Of a stretch of 64,000 bases of DNA, positions 1 through 7,493 are shown one piece after another (the first letter of the stretch is position 1; the number at the start of each line of letters is the position of its first letter). The stretch comes from Mucilaginibacter dorajii (GTDB taxonomy: Bacteria > Bacteroidota > Bacteroidia > Sphingobacteriales > Sphingobacteriaceae): NCBI RefSeq assembly GCF_024808255.1, contig NZ_JANTYS010000004.1, forward strand, positions 186,001 to 250,000, given 5' to 3'. The notes under the pieces were generated by a model, which ran no database searches, was not told the origin of the DNA, and worked only from the letters and a program-made list of their open reading frames with translations. A program made the position numbers and the translations under genes.

Positions 1-872
1 CGGGTGTCGTTGGCATCCATATGCAATTGCAGGTAGCTTTTAATTTCGGCTACAGGTACGGTCGAAAGTTCTTCATGCAGGTAAGTATGCGCATGATCTG
101 TTGGTGCCGCGCTTTTAAATACCACGCCGATACCCAATATAAGGGCAAAACAAGCCGCGGTAGCATACCTTATGGTATGCGAAGCAAACATTCGGCGCAC
201 AAGACCTTTCTTTTTAACCGCTTCCTGGAAATTGATCACATTGTCTGTTTCCTCAACTTCTTCGGCATCCTGGTTAACCGTTTTATTTAAAATGTTTTGG
301 CTAAGCTTATCAAAGTAATTTGCCGGCACTTCAAAGCCTTCGGCATCGGTGCTCATCAACTCCTCAATAGCTATGCGGCTTTGAATGTTGTTGCTTAGTT
401 CATCAAAATAATTTGCAGGTACCGCAAAAACTTCATCCTCACTATGGGCATACTGCTCAATAGTTAACCTGCTTTGGATATTGTCGTCCAGTTCGCCAAA
501 ATAATTTTCAGGAACGGTAAAGCTTTCAGCCTCATTATTCACGTATTGCTCAATAGCAATCCTGCTTTGGATTTGGCCTGCCTGCTCGTCAAAAAAAAAT
601 TCGGGTGTGGTGAAGCCGGTATTATCAGTACCTAAGGCCGCCTGGATATTAACGCGGCTTTGTATGTTGCTGTTTAAATGTTCAAAGTAATTTTCAGGCA
701 CGTTAAAACCTGTAGATGAGTTTTTAAGCTCTTCCAGCCTGATGCGTGATGTTATGTGCTGCGCTAATTCATTGAAATAGCCAGACGGCACCATGAACGG
801 GTTATTTGCGTTAACCTGTTTCAATGATGTATAATCATCCAGCCATTCCCTATTGTCCATATCGCTTTTCAT
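1..872 (-). CDS. Membrane protein with six VPxxYF repeats, partial
   Basis: The reading frame is open from the ATG at 872 to the window edge, so the C-terminus is missing. I translated it by hand. About 20 residues in, six degenerate repeats of about 31 residues follow one another. Each has a core like F-x-V-P-x-N-Y-F-x-x-L and ends in I-x-S-R-I-x-I-E-x. The third copy is the most diverged (TPEFFFDE). A basic stretch (VKKKGLVRR) and one hydrophobic helix (about 25 residues, near positions 80-155) follow, then a presumably periplasmic part. It lies 61 bp downstream of an ECF sigma gene, the usual place of an anti-sigma or accessory membrane protein in Bacteroidota. That role is inference; no zinc-finger anti-sigma motif is visible. 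A run of nine A bases lies at 591-599 inside the gene. Confidence 0.85.
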   Translation of the reverse strand, partial: MKSDMDNREWLDDYTSLKQVNANNPFMVPSGYFNELAQHITSRIRLEELKNSSTGFNVPENYFEHLNSNIQSRVNIQAALGTDNTGFTTPEFFFDEQAGQIQSRIAIEQYVNNEAESFTVPENYFGELDDNIQSRLTIEQYAHSEDEVFAVPANYFDELSNNIQSRIAIEELMSTDAEGFEVPANYFDKLSQNILNKTVNQDAEEVEETDNVINFQEAVKKKGLVRRMFASHTIRYATAACFALILGIGVVFKSAAPTDHAHTYLHEELSTVPVAEIKSYLQLHMDANDT

Positions 873-933
873 ACATAACTATAGATGAACAAAGTGCTAA
901 AAGGTTTAACGTGATTATGAAAAATTTATGAAA

Positions 934-1491
934 TTAATCTTTTGATAGTAAATATGCCTCTATCTTCTTGACTGCCAGGTGAAAAGATGCTTTTAACGCA
1001 CCCACGCTTGTGCCCAAAACGTCAGAAATTTCTTCATATTTCATATCCTCATAGTATTTCATGTTAAAAACAAGCTTTTGCTTTTCTGGCAGGGTTAGCA
1101 ATGCTTCCTGCAGTTTACGCTGAGCTGCGTCGCCATTAAAATACGCCGAATCGGCCAATGTATCGGCCATGTGTTCATAAGCAACATCATCCAACGAAAC
1201 ATTATTTTTTTGTTTCTTTTTGTTCAAAAAAGTAATGCATTCGTTGGATGCTATGCGGTACATCCAGGTATAAAGCTGCGCGTCATTCCTGAAACCAAGC
1301 AGGTTTTTCCAAACTTTAACAAAAATATCCTGGGTAAGGTCATCAGCATCGTCATGATCAATAACCATGCGCCTTACATGCCAGTAAATTTTTTGCTGGT
1401 ATTTTTTAAGCAGCAGGTTAAACGCTTCGTTTCGCGTTTTCTCTTCCCTGAATTTGCTTAAAATCTCTGAATCTTCTACCTGCACCGACAT
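934..1491 (-). CDS. ECF RNA polymerase sigma factor
   Basis: 185-residue sigma-70 family protein of the extracytoplasmic-function type. Region 2 spans roughly residues 25-90, with the typical DADDLTQDIFVKVWKNL core helix and a YTWMYRIASNECI segment. Region 4 spans about 125-180, with LPEKQKLVFNMKYYEDMKYEEISDVL and a helix-turn-helix ending VGALKASFHLAVKKIE. It should direct RNA polymerase to a small regulon under control of a membrane partner, probably the repeat protein just downstream. It follows the transketolase C-subunit gene by 27 bp on the same strand and may be co-transcribed with it. Family assignment is certain; the signal is unknown. Confidence 0.95.
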   Translation of the reverse strand: MSVQVEDSEILSKFREEKTRNEAFNLLLKKYQQKIYWHVRRMVIDHDDADDLTQDIFVKVWKNLLGFRNDAQLYTWMYRIASNECITFLNKKKQKNNVSLDDVAYEHMADTLADSAYFNGDAAQRKLQEALLTLPEKQKLVFNMKYYEDMKYEEISDVLGTSVGALKASFHLAVKKIEAYLLSKD

Positions 1492-1518
1492 TTTATAATT
1501 TTTATAGTTAAATGCTAA

Positions 1519-2484
1519 TTAAGCATTTTTGTTTTTTCTTTCGATAACCTTTTTAACGGCCGCCACAATATGGTCTGCATCTAAACCGTATTTGGTCATC
1601 AATTGTTCTGGTGTACCGCTTTCGCCAAAGCTATCGTTTACAGCCACATACTCTTGCGGAGTAGGGTTGTTAACGGCTAACAATTGTGCTATGCTATCGC
1701 CCAAACCACCTAAACGGTTATGCTCTTCGGCAGTAACTACGCAACCGGTTTTAGCAACTGATTTTAATACTGCTTCCGCATCCAACGGTTTAATAGTGTG
1801 GATGTTAATGATCTCGGCATCAATACCTTCTTCGGCCAGTTTTTCGCCAGCTAAAATGGCTTCCCAAACCAGGTGACCGGTTGCAAATATACTAACATCG
1901 GCACCTTCGTTCACCATCCATGCTTTTCCAATCTCAAATTTTTGATCGGCATCGGTAAAAATAGGAACAACCGGCCTGCCGAAACGTAAATAAACCGGAC
2001 CTTCATACTCTGCAATAGCCATAGTAGCGGCTTTGGTTTGGTTATAATCACAAGGGTTAATCACTGTCATCCCTGGCAACATTTTCATCAGGCCAATATC
2101 TTCCAGGATCTGGTGTGTTGCACCATCTTCGCCCAAAGTTAAACCCGCGTGTGAAGCGCAAATTTTAACGTTTTTGTTGGAGTAAGCTACCGACTGACGA
2201 ATCTGATCATAAACCCTGCCGGTTGAAAAGTTGGCAAAAGTACCGGTAAAAGGAATTTTACCACCAATAGTCATACCAGCTGCAATGCCTATCATGTTTG
2301 CTTCGGCAATACCAACCTGTACAAAACGCTCAGGGAACTCTTTAATAAAATCATTCATTTTTAACGATCCAATAAGGTCGGCGCAAAGGGCAACAACCTG
2401 GTCGTTTTTTTTGCCGGCTTCCAGCAGCCCGGCACCAAAGCCCGAGCGGGTATCTTTTTTATCTGTGTAAGTATATTTCTTCAT
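1519..2484 (-). CDS. Transketolase, C-terminal subunit
   Basis: 321 residues covering the pyrimidine-binding and C-terminal domains of transketolase. Transketolase moves two-carbon units between sugar phosphates in the non-oxidative pentose phosphate pathway, using thiamine diphosphate. Recognisable parts include the GIAEANMIGIAAGM segment with the catalytic glutamate that activates the cofactor, the SHAGLTLGEDGATHQ loop, and the transketolase C domain from about residue 190. The N-terminal cofactor-binding half is the separate upstream gene, 115 bp away, with a palindromic repeat between them. Split transketolases are well known in many bacteria and archaea, so the split itself is not a defect. 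The two products should form an alpha2-beta2 enzyme. Confidence 0.95.
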   Translation of the reverse strand: MKKYTYTDKKDTRSGFGAGLLEAGKKNDQVVALCADLIGSLKMNDFIKEFPERFVQVGIAEANMIGIAAGMTIGGKIPFTGTFANFSTGRVYDQIRQSVAYSNKNVKICASHAGLTLGEDGATHQILEDIGLMKMLPGMTVINPCDYNQTKAATMAIAEYEGPVYLRFGRPVVPIFTDADQKFEIGKAWMVNEGADVSIFATGHLVWEAILAGEKLAEEGIDAEIINIHTIKPLDAEAVLKSVAKTGCVVTAEEHNRLGGLGDSIAQLLAVNNPTPQEYVAVNDSFGESGTPEQLMTKYGLDADHIVAAVKKVIERKNKNA

Positions 2485-2486
2485 TT

Positions 2487-2597
2487 GAGTTGTGAGTGAT
2501 GGGTTTTGAGTAATGAGTTTTTATTGTTTGTTGATAGGCAGTTTTGAATTAGAGGAGATGAGTTAAACTCAAAACTCGGCACTCAAAACTGACAACT
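2487..2597. repeat. Inverted repeat of the CTCAAAACTC family between transketolase halves
   Basis: The gap between the two subunit genes contains GTTTTGAGTAATGAG-like sequence on one side (about 2487-2525) and ACTCAAAACTC-like sequence on the other (about 2565-2597). The two sides are near inverted copies. The same words recur upstream of pyrR and twice inside valS. Confidence 0.75.
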
Positions 2598-2599
2598 AA

Positions 2600-3445
2600 T
2601 TAATAATCGCCCAAAGTTTCTTCTAACTGTGATAATGCTGATTTAAGCTGTTCATCGTTAGGGGCAGCACCATGCCATTTGTGTGTGCCAACCATAAAAT
2701 CAACACCATACCCCATTTCGGTATGCATCAATATCATGATAGGTTTACCCTGACCTGTGCGGCTTTTAGCAAGCTCTAAGGTTTTAACTACATCGGCCAT
2801 ATCATTACCCTTCATTTCCAAAACATCCCATCCAAAAGCTACCCATTTGGCATGTAAATCTCCTAATGACAATACTTTTTCGGTTGGTCCGTCAATTTGC
2901 TGGCGGTTGAAGTCAACTGTCGAGATCAGGTTATCAACCTTGTTGTGTGGGGCAAACATTGCTGCTTCCCAAATCTGGCCTTCCTGTAACTCGCCATCGC
3001 CGTGTAAGGTAAATACCAGGCTTTTATCTCCATTTAATTTTTTAGCTAAGGCAGCGCCGATAGCCACGGATAAACCCTGACCTAACGAACCAGACGCGAT
3101 ACGGATACCCGGCAAATGCTCATGTGTAGTTGGGTGGCCCTGTAAACGGGTATTTAGTTTACGGAAAGTTGCCAGTTCGGCTTTATCAAAGTAACCTGCA
3201 TGCGCCAAAGTGCTGTAAAACACTGGTGAAATGTGGCCGTTTGATAAAAAGAAAAGGTCTTCGCCAATGCCATCCATATTAAATTTAGGATCGTGGTTCA
3301 TTACCTCAAAATACAGTGCGGTAAAAAAATCTGTACAACCTAATGAACCACCCGGGTGGCCAGATTGACAAGCATGTACCATGCGTACAATGTCGCGTCT
3401 AATCTGCGACGCGGTTTTTTCTAAGTCTTGAATTGTTGATTTCAT
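2600..3445 (-). CDS. Transketolase, N-terminal subunit
   Basis: 281 residues forming the thiamine-diphosphate-binding domain of a split transketolase. Visible signatures are SGHPGGSLGCTDFFTALYF near residue 30, the SNGHISPVFYS segment, GSLGQGLSVAIGAALA around residue 118, and the diphosphate/Mg motif HGDGELQEGQIWEAAMFA near 148 (GDG with a downstream asparagine, VDFNRQQIDG). It pairs with the C-terminal subunit encoded next. Upstream lies the peroxiredoxin gene with a 59-bp gap. Confident by motif and by gene order. Confidence 0.95.
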   Translation of the reverse strand: MKSTIQDLEKTASQIRRDIVRMVHACQSGHPGGSLGCTDFFTALYFEVMNHDPKFNMDGIGEDLFFLSNGHISPVFYSTLAHAGYFDKAELATFRKLNTRLQGHPTTHEHLPGIRIASGSLGQGLSVAIGAALAKKLNGDKSLVFTLHGDGELQEGQIWEAAMFAPHNKVDNLISTVDFNRQQIDGPTEKVLSLGDLHAKWVAFGWDVLEMKGNDMADVVKTLELAKSRTGQGKPIMILMHTEMGYGVDFMVGTHKWHGAAPNDEQLKSALSQLEETLGDY

Positions 3446-3504
3446 TAAAATTTAGGAAATTAAAAGAGCTGCTAATCTAAAAATAATTGTTGTTATTTTA
3501 ACAC

Positions 3505-3966
3505 TTATTTTACAAGATCTAACACCTGTTGTGACGAGTTTTTGGTATCAACTTTACTAATTAAATGGGTAATGATGCCATCGCCATTAATAATAAAGGT
3601 GGTGCGGGCGGTGCCCATATATTGTTTGCCGTACATGTTTTTCTCAACCCAAACGCCGTAGGCTTCAACTATAGCTTTTTCGGTATCTGAGATCAGTGTA
3701 AATGGCAGGCTGTATTTGGTCTCGAATTTTTTGTGCGATTTTTCGTCATCGGTACTTACACCTATTACATCATAACCTTTGCTTAGTAATGATTGATAGT
3801 TGTCCCTAAAATCACACGATTCGGCAGTACAGCCCGGGGTATCATCTTTAGGGTAAAAATAAAGGATTATGTTTTTGCCTTTATGGTCGGCCAGCGATAC
3901 GGTGTTTCCGTTTTGATCTTTAGCTGTAAAATCGGGGGCTTTATCGCCTTCTTTTAATGTTGACAT
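3505..3966 (-). CDS. bcp: Thioredoxin-dependent thiol peroxidase (Bcp/PrxQ)
   Basis: 153-residue peroxiredoxin of the Bcp/PrxQ class, a cytoplasmic enzyme that reduces hydrogen peroxide and organic peroxides using thioredoxin. The active-site sequence DDTPGCTAESCDFRD puts the peroxidatic cysteine at residue 46 and a second cysteine, the likely resolving one, at 51, the PrxQ spacing. FYPKDDTPGCT is the family signature. The start codon lies 2 bp after the stop codon of the M23 peptidase gene, so translation may be coupled. Length is normal for the family. Confidence 0.96.
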   Translation of the reverse strand: MSTLKEGDKAPDFTAKDQNGNTVSLADHKGKNIILYFYPKDDTPGCTAESCDFRDNYQSLLSKGYDVIGVSTDDEKSHKKFETKYSLPFTLISDTEKAIVEAYGVWVEKNMYGKQYMGTARTTFIINGDGIITHLISKVDTKNSSQQVLDLVK

Positions 3967-3968
3967 AC

Positions 3969-5690
3969 TTATCTGTAAAAATCTGCGGTGAAATCTGTAA
4001 AATTATTTTTGTTATCCGCCAGGGTGAGTTTAAACGTGTGTTTACCCGGCGCAATATCGCCGCTAAAGGTATAGCTTAAAATTTTAGTTTTATAATCCAA
4101 TTCCATTAAAACCCACTTATTATCAATGGTACCAGTGTAACTTTTTATGCCCGATAGGTTATCGCTCATCCTAAAATTGATACTGTGCGCCAGTTTCATG
4201 CTACTGCCGTTTTTAATATTGAGTGCATGGATCACCGGCGGGATGGTATCTATCTTAATAAAGTAATCGCCAAAGGTGCTTGTTTGGGTTTTTACCCAAC
4301 CATCCTGGTAATAGCCACCTACACAACCCATAGTGGTACTTACAATAACGGCCTTATCGGCATATTTACCCAAATCAACTTCGGGTTTTATCCACAGGTC
4401 GTAATTTTCGTGAATAGGGGTAAGGCGGTTGTGGATGTGGTGGATGGATGAATAGCCGCCAACAGGTTTGGCCGAGTTGGAGTAAATAAAATCCAGATCG
4501 TCGTACAAATTGCCCGGCATAACGGTAACCTTTACCTTATCGGTACTAAACTCACTCTTTTTATCGTAATGAAATAAAGTGCCTGCTATTTTATTGGCTG
4601 AGGCATTAAAAGGGCTTGCCTGTACTTTAAGTTTTAATGATGATGTATTGCCGGCAACATCTTTTACCACATATTCAATATCATGCAGTGCATTATCATT
4701 AAAGGTAATGATGCCGCGGTTGATGGATTGCGGATATAACGAAATATGGCTGCCCGGCATAATAAAGCACTTCTGCATCCATCTGTGCGATTGTTCAAAG
4801 GCCGGGAAATCGATATAAGCGTTAATGGCATGTGTTTGATCGAATGCGAAACGCTCAACAGCAAAGGTATAAACGGTTTTTCCGTCGAGCTTTAACTCCA
4901 GCGAGTAAATGCCGTTATGGTTGGCCGATGTACTGTTCATATCGGTGGTATTGATGCCAAAACCGATATTGCCGCTAAGGTATAACACCTGTGGTTTGGT
5001 AAGATGATAGTTACCGGCTGCTCCCGTAACGCCCATAAAATCGCGCGGCGTTTTTTCGCTAAAGGGATTACCATTTAGGTGATAGATACCAATGGAGGTG
5101 ATAGTTGGTGGCACCTGGTCGGGTATGGTTAAGCCAAACAGCTGCGGATTAATGGTTTCTTCGGTTTGGGTATCCCTGATCTCGAAGTGTACATGTGGCC
5201 CGGCAGATGCACCCGCGTTACCGGATATGGCTACTACCTCATCTTTACAAACGGGTACCTGCGTAGGTTGTAGTTTAAAGTCAGCTTCGAAGGTTTGGTG
5301 CTCATATTGGTATTGTTTTACCAATGCGGCCACAGCAGGCGTAAAAGCCGAAAGGTGACCATAAACAGTGGTATAACCATTAGGATGGGTAATATAAATA
5401 GCCCGGCCAAAGCCGCCGAATTGTACCCGTACGCGTGATATGTATCCATCATTTACAGCATATACCGGGTAGCCGGTGCGCTGATTGGTTTTAAAATCGA
5501 GCCCGGAGTGAAAATGTGCCGGTCGCAATTCGCCAAAAGAGCCGGCTGTGGTATGTGGCAGCAGATCAAGCGGGTAGCGGAAATAGTTTTGTGGGTATTG
5601 CCTGCTTTGGATGGTGGCGGTTTGCGCCAGCAGTTGTGTGTAGATTCCTAAAGATAATATACAGGTAATGATACTTCTTTTTTTTACCAT
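3969..5690 (-). CDS. Secreted M23 family metallopeptidase
   Basis: 573 residues with an N-terminal signal peptide (hydrophobic stretch 7-22, likely cut after AQ). A LytM/M23 zinc peptidase domain lies near the N-terminus. The H-x-x-x-D zinc motif is H61-D65 (HSGLDF), YGH is at 110-112, and the GPHVHFEIRD motif has H166 and H168. Such enzymes cut peptide cross-links in peptidoglycan, in the periplasm or at the outer face. The long C-terminal part (about 190-573) looks beta-rich and has no motif I recognise; the family often carries Ig-like domains there. All metal ligands appear intact, so an active endopeptidase is likely, though some LytM proteins act only as regulators. Confidence 0.93.
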   Translation of the reverse strand: MVKKRSIITCILSLGIYTQLLAQTATIQSRQYPQNYFRYPLDLLPHTTAGSFGELRPAHFHSGLDFKTNQRTGYPVYAVNDGYISRVRVQFGGFGRAIYITHPNGYTTVYGHLSAFTPAVAALVKQYQYEHQTFEADFKLQPTQVPVCKDEVVAISGNAGASAGPHVHFEIRDTQTEETINPQLFGLTIPDQVPPTITSIGIYHLNGNPFSEKTPRDFMGVTGAAGNYHLTKPQVLYLSGNIGFGINTTDMNSTSANHNGIYSLELKLDGKTVYTFAVERFAFDQTHAINAYIDFPAFEQSHRWMQKCFIMPGSHISLYPQSINRGIITFNDNALHDIEYVVKDVAGNTSSLKLKVQASPFNASANKIAGTLFHYDKKSEFSTDKVKVTVMPGNLYDDLDFIYSNSAKPVGGYSSIHHIHNRLTPIHENYDLWIKPEVDLGKYADKAVIVSTTMGCVGGYYQDGWVKTQTSTFGDYFIKIDTIPPVIHALNIKNGSSMKLAHSINFRMSDNLSGIKSYTGTIDNKWVLMELDYKTKILSYTFSGDIAPGKHTFKLTLADNKNNFTDFTADFYR

Positions 5691-5750
5691 GCTTAAAAAG
5701 CTGTTCAGTTTTAATTTAATAATGTTTTATGTTCGAGTGAAGCTTCCTAA

Positions 5751-5856
5751 CGTAGAGACGCAATATTTTGCGTCTTCCGCCAGACGAGCGGCTTTGCGAT
5801 TCAGATTTGCATGATCGATTTGCACACGGGAGACGCAAAATATTGCGTCTCTACAC
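5751..5856. repeat. Palindromic element with AGACGCAATATTTTGCGTCT arms
   Basis: Left arm 5751-5778 and right arm 5828-5855 are inverted copies, and each arm is itself palindromic around AATATT or TATT. The element lies between the start of the M23 gene and the end of the FAH gene. It has no open frame of its own. Confidence 0.8.
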
Positions 5857-5866
5857 AGAAATTATA

Positions 5867-6478
5867 TTACTTCACCCAAAAATCGAGCATTTTCTCGCCT
5901 TCCAAATACCCCTCAAGCCTATCGCCAACGGCTACTTTGCCAACACCTGCCGGGGTGCCGGTAAAAATAAGGTCGCCTTTTTTTAGGGTGATGTAACGGG
6001 ATACAAAAGCGATGAGGCTTTCAAAAGAAAATAACAAGTTAGCGGTATTACCTTGCTGGCGTGTTTCGCCATTGATATTCAGTTTAAAGTTGATGTTATA
6101 GATATCTGCAAATTTAGCTTTGGGCACAAAAGCGCTGATAGGGGCCGAGCCGTCGAAAGCTTTGGCTAATTCCCAGGGTAGCCCTTTTTCTTTATGTTTA
6201 CTTTGAATATCGCGGGCGGTAAAGTCAACACCAAGGCCAATTTCTTCATAATAACCGGCAGCAAACTTCTCGCCGATGTGTTTACCTTCTTTGCTTACCT
6301 TGAGTACAATCTCGATCTCGTGATGGATATCTTCCGAAAAGTCGGGGTGGTAAAATGGCTTGTTATCTTTTAAAATGGCAGTTTCGGGCTTCATGAAAAT
6401 AACCGGCGTGGTAGGTACCGGGTTATTTAATTCTTTGGCATGTTCGGCATAGTTGCGGCCAATGGCAATTATCTTCAT
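5867..6478 (-). CDS. Fumarylacetoacetate hydrolase family protein
   Basis: 203-residue member of the FAH superfamily, enzymes that cut or decarboxylate C-C bonds in beta-diketo acids with a divalent metal. The metal-binding acidic cluster is visible as HHEIEIVLKVSKEG near residue 50, and the family signature GDLIFTGTPAGVGKV lies near 180. The short size matches the single-domain FAHD1/YcgM group, whose characterised members act as acylpyruvate hydrolase or oxaloacetate decarboxylase. The exact substrate cannot be told from sequence. A palindromic repeat ends about 10 bp past its stop codon. Confidence 0.93.
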   Translation of the reverse strand: MKIIAIGRNYAEHAKELNNPVPTTPVIFMKPETAILKDNKPFYHPDFSEDIHHEIEIVLKVSKEGKHIGEKFAAGYYEEIGLGVDFTARDIQSKHKEKGLPWELAKAFDGSAPISAFVPKAKFADIYNINFKLNINGETRQQGNTANLLFSFESLIAFVSRYITLKKGDLIFTGTPAGVGKVAVGDRLEGYLEGEKMLDFWVK

Positions 6479-6511
6479 ATCGTTTATGCGTAAATGCCAA
6501 AGCTAAAAAAA

Positions 6512-6605
6512 ATTAGTCATTGCGCTGCGCTGTCATTTGCTTCGCGTCATTGGTCATTTCGCTTCGCTGTCATTAGTCATTTGCTTCGCTGTCATTAGTC
6601 ATTGG
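6512..6605. repeat. Degenerate GTCATTAGTCATT repeat arm
   Basis: GTCATT words separated by TTGCTTCGCT or TTCGCTTCGCT recur along this stretch. GTCATTA is the reverse complement of the TAATGAC unit of the array at 6672-6762, so the two form arms of a large inverted repeat around an AT-rich centre (6606-6671). A related sequence is at 42670-42740. Confidence 0.8.
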
Positions 6606-6671
6606 GACTTTTCTTTTTTGAGAAAATAGTTTGAAATAATTAAAACAATAAAATGTACCAGCAATTCCCAC

Positions 6672-6762
6672 TAATGACTAATGACTAATGACTAATGACT
6701 AATGACTAATGACTAATGACTAATGACTAATGACTAATGACTAATGACTAATGACTAATGAC
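6672..6762. repeat. Tandem array of 13 TAATGAC units
   Basis: Thirteen perfect head-to-tail copies of a 7-bp unit. The array ends at the stop codon of the sorting-domain protein; the last bases of the final unit overlap that codon (6762-6764 on the minus strand). Confidence 0.97.
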
Positions 6763-7298
6763 TATAAAACAGAGATTCGTTTAATAACCGATTCCGTACC
6801 GGCTACAACACGCACGAAGTAAAAGCCACGACTGAGTTTGTTATTAATCTGGTAGGCTATGGCATGGTCGCCGCCTTCCACTCTTTGGTTAAATACGGTG
6901 GTGATATCGTTGCCCAAAACATCCATAATTTTAACAGTTACGTTTGAGTTGCGGCTAATGGTGTATTTGAGGTTGATCTGATCTGTTACCGGGTTAGGAT
7001 AAAGCTGCACATCATTAAGCAGTTTATCATCCGGGCGCGATACAGTTACTTTTTGGGTTGATGTTACTGCCGGCTTTAAAGGCGGCAATACCAGGTGCAA
7101 TCCATTTTTTAAATAAGAGGGCTTATTGTTTTTGTTTTTGGTAACATGAAGGTAGGTTGTATCTCCCTTTAGTTTTGGTAAAGCAGTTTTAATGGGCGAC
7201 GCGGCAGCCACGAAAGCAAAATTCATAAAAATTGCCACAGCAATTAATGCGAACCACGCGTAAGTGAAAGTAAAAGGGTAAGTAGTTTTTCGCCTCAT
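6762..7298 (-). CDS. Small type IX secretion sorting-domain protein
   Basis: 178 residues. The N-terminus has a hydrophobic segment (residues about 10-33, YAWFALIAVAIFMNFAFVAAA) that can act as signal peptide. The middle has low complexity. The last ~80 residues are a type A sorting domain: LYPNPVTDQINLKY, then VKIMDVLGNDI, then GFYFVRVVAGTESVIKRISVL. Such tails send proteins through the type IX system to the cell surface. Almost nothing else remains in the mature protein, so its role is unknown. A -7 box TACTTTTG lies at 7315-7322. The stop codon abuts the 7-bp tandem array. Confidence 0.9.
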   Translation of the reverse strand: MRRKTTYPFTFTYAWFALIAVAIFMNFAFVAAASPIKTALPKLKGDTTYLHVTKNKNNKPSYLKNGLHLVLPPLKPAVTSTQKVTVSRPDDKLLNDVQLYPNPVTDQINLKYTISRNSNVTVKIMDVLGNDITTVFNQRVEGGDHAIAYQINNKLSRGFYFVRVVAGTESVIKRISVL

Positions 7299-7314
7299 TA
7301 TTAAGTTTACTTTA

Positions 7315-7322
7315 CAAAAGTA
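7315..7322 (-). promoter_or_regulatory. -7 box TACTTTTG of the sorting-domain gene
   Basis: Matches the Bacteroidota consensus TAnnTTTG, with the start codon 16 nt downstream at 7298. No clear -33 TTTG was seen. Confidence 0.55.
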
Positions 7323-7465
7323 TAAATAATGCCCTCACGACGTAAAAAATTGACGTTTTTGTAAAACTTTTTAACAAAATTTAACAATAAGAGCTGTTTT
7401 CAAAGTATAGACCTGTATTTCTCTTATACGTTTAACGTTTATATAAGTTTAATGGAAAAAATTAA

Positions 7466-7473
7466 TATTTTTG
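7466..7473 (+). promoter_or_regulatory. -7 box TATTTTTG of kup
   Basis: Exact TAnnTTTG match, 20 nt before the GTG start of kup. The -33 region is only weakly recognisable. Confidence 0.6.
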
Positions 7474-7493
7474 CGCCATATTAAAGTAAAATA

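Noticed and set aside
6672..6762. Idea of a CRISPR array or replication-origin iterons
   Set aside because: Units are 7 bp, directly joined and without spacers; no cas genes, dnaA or repA are nearby.
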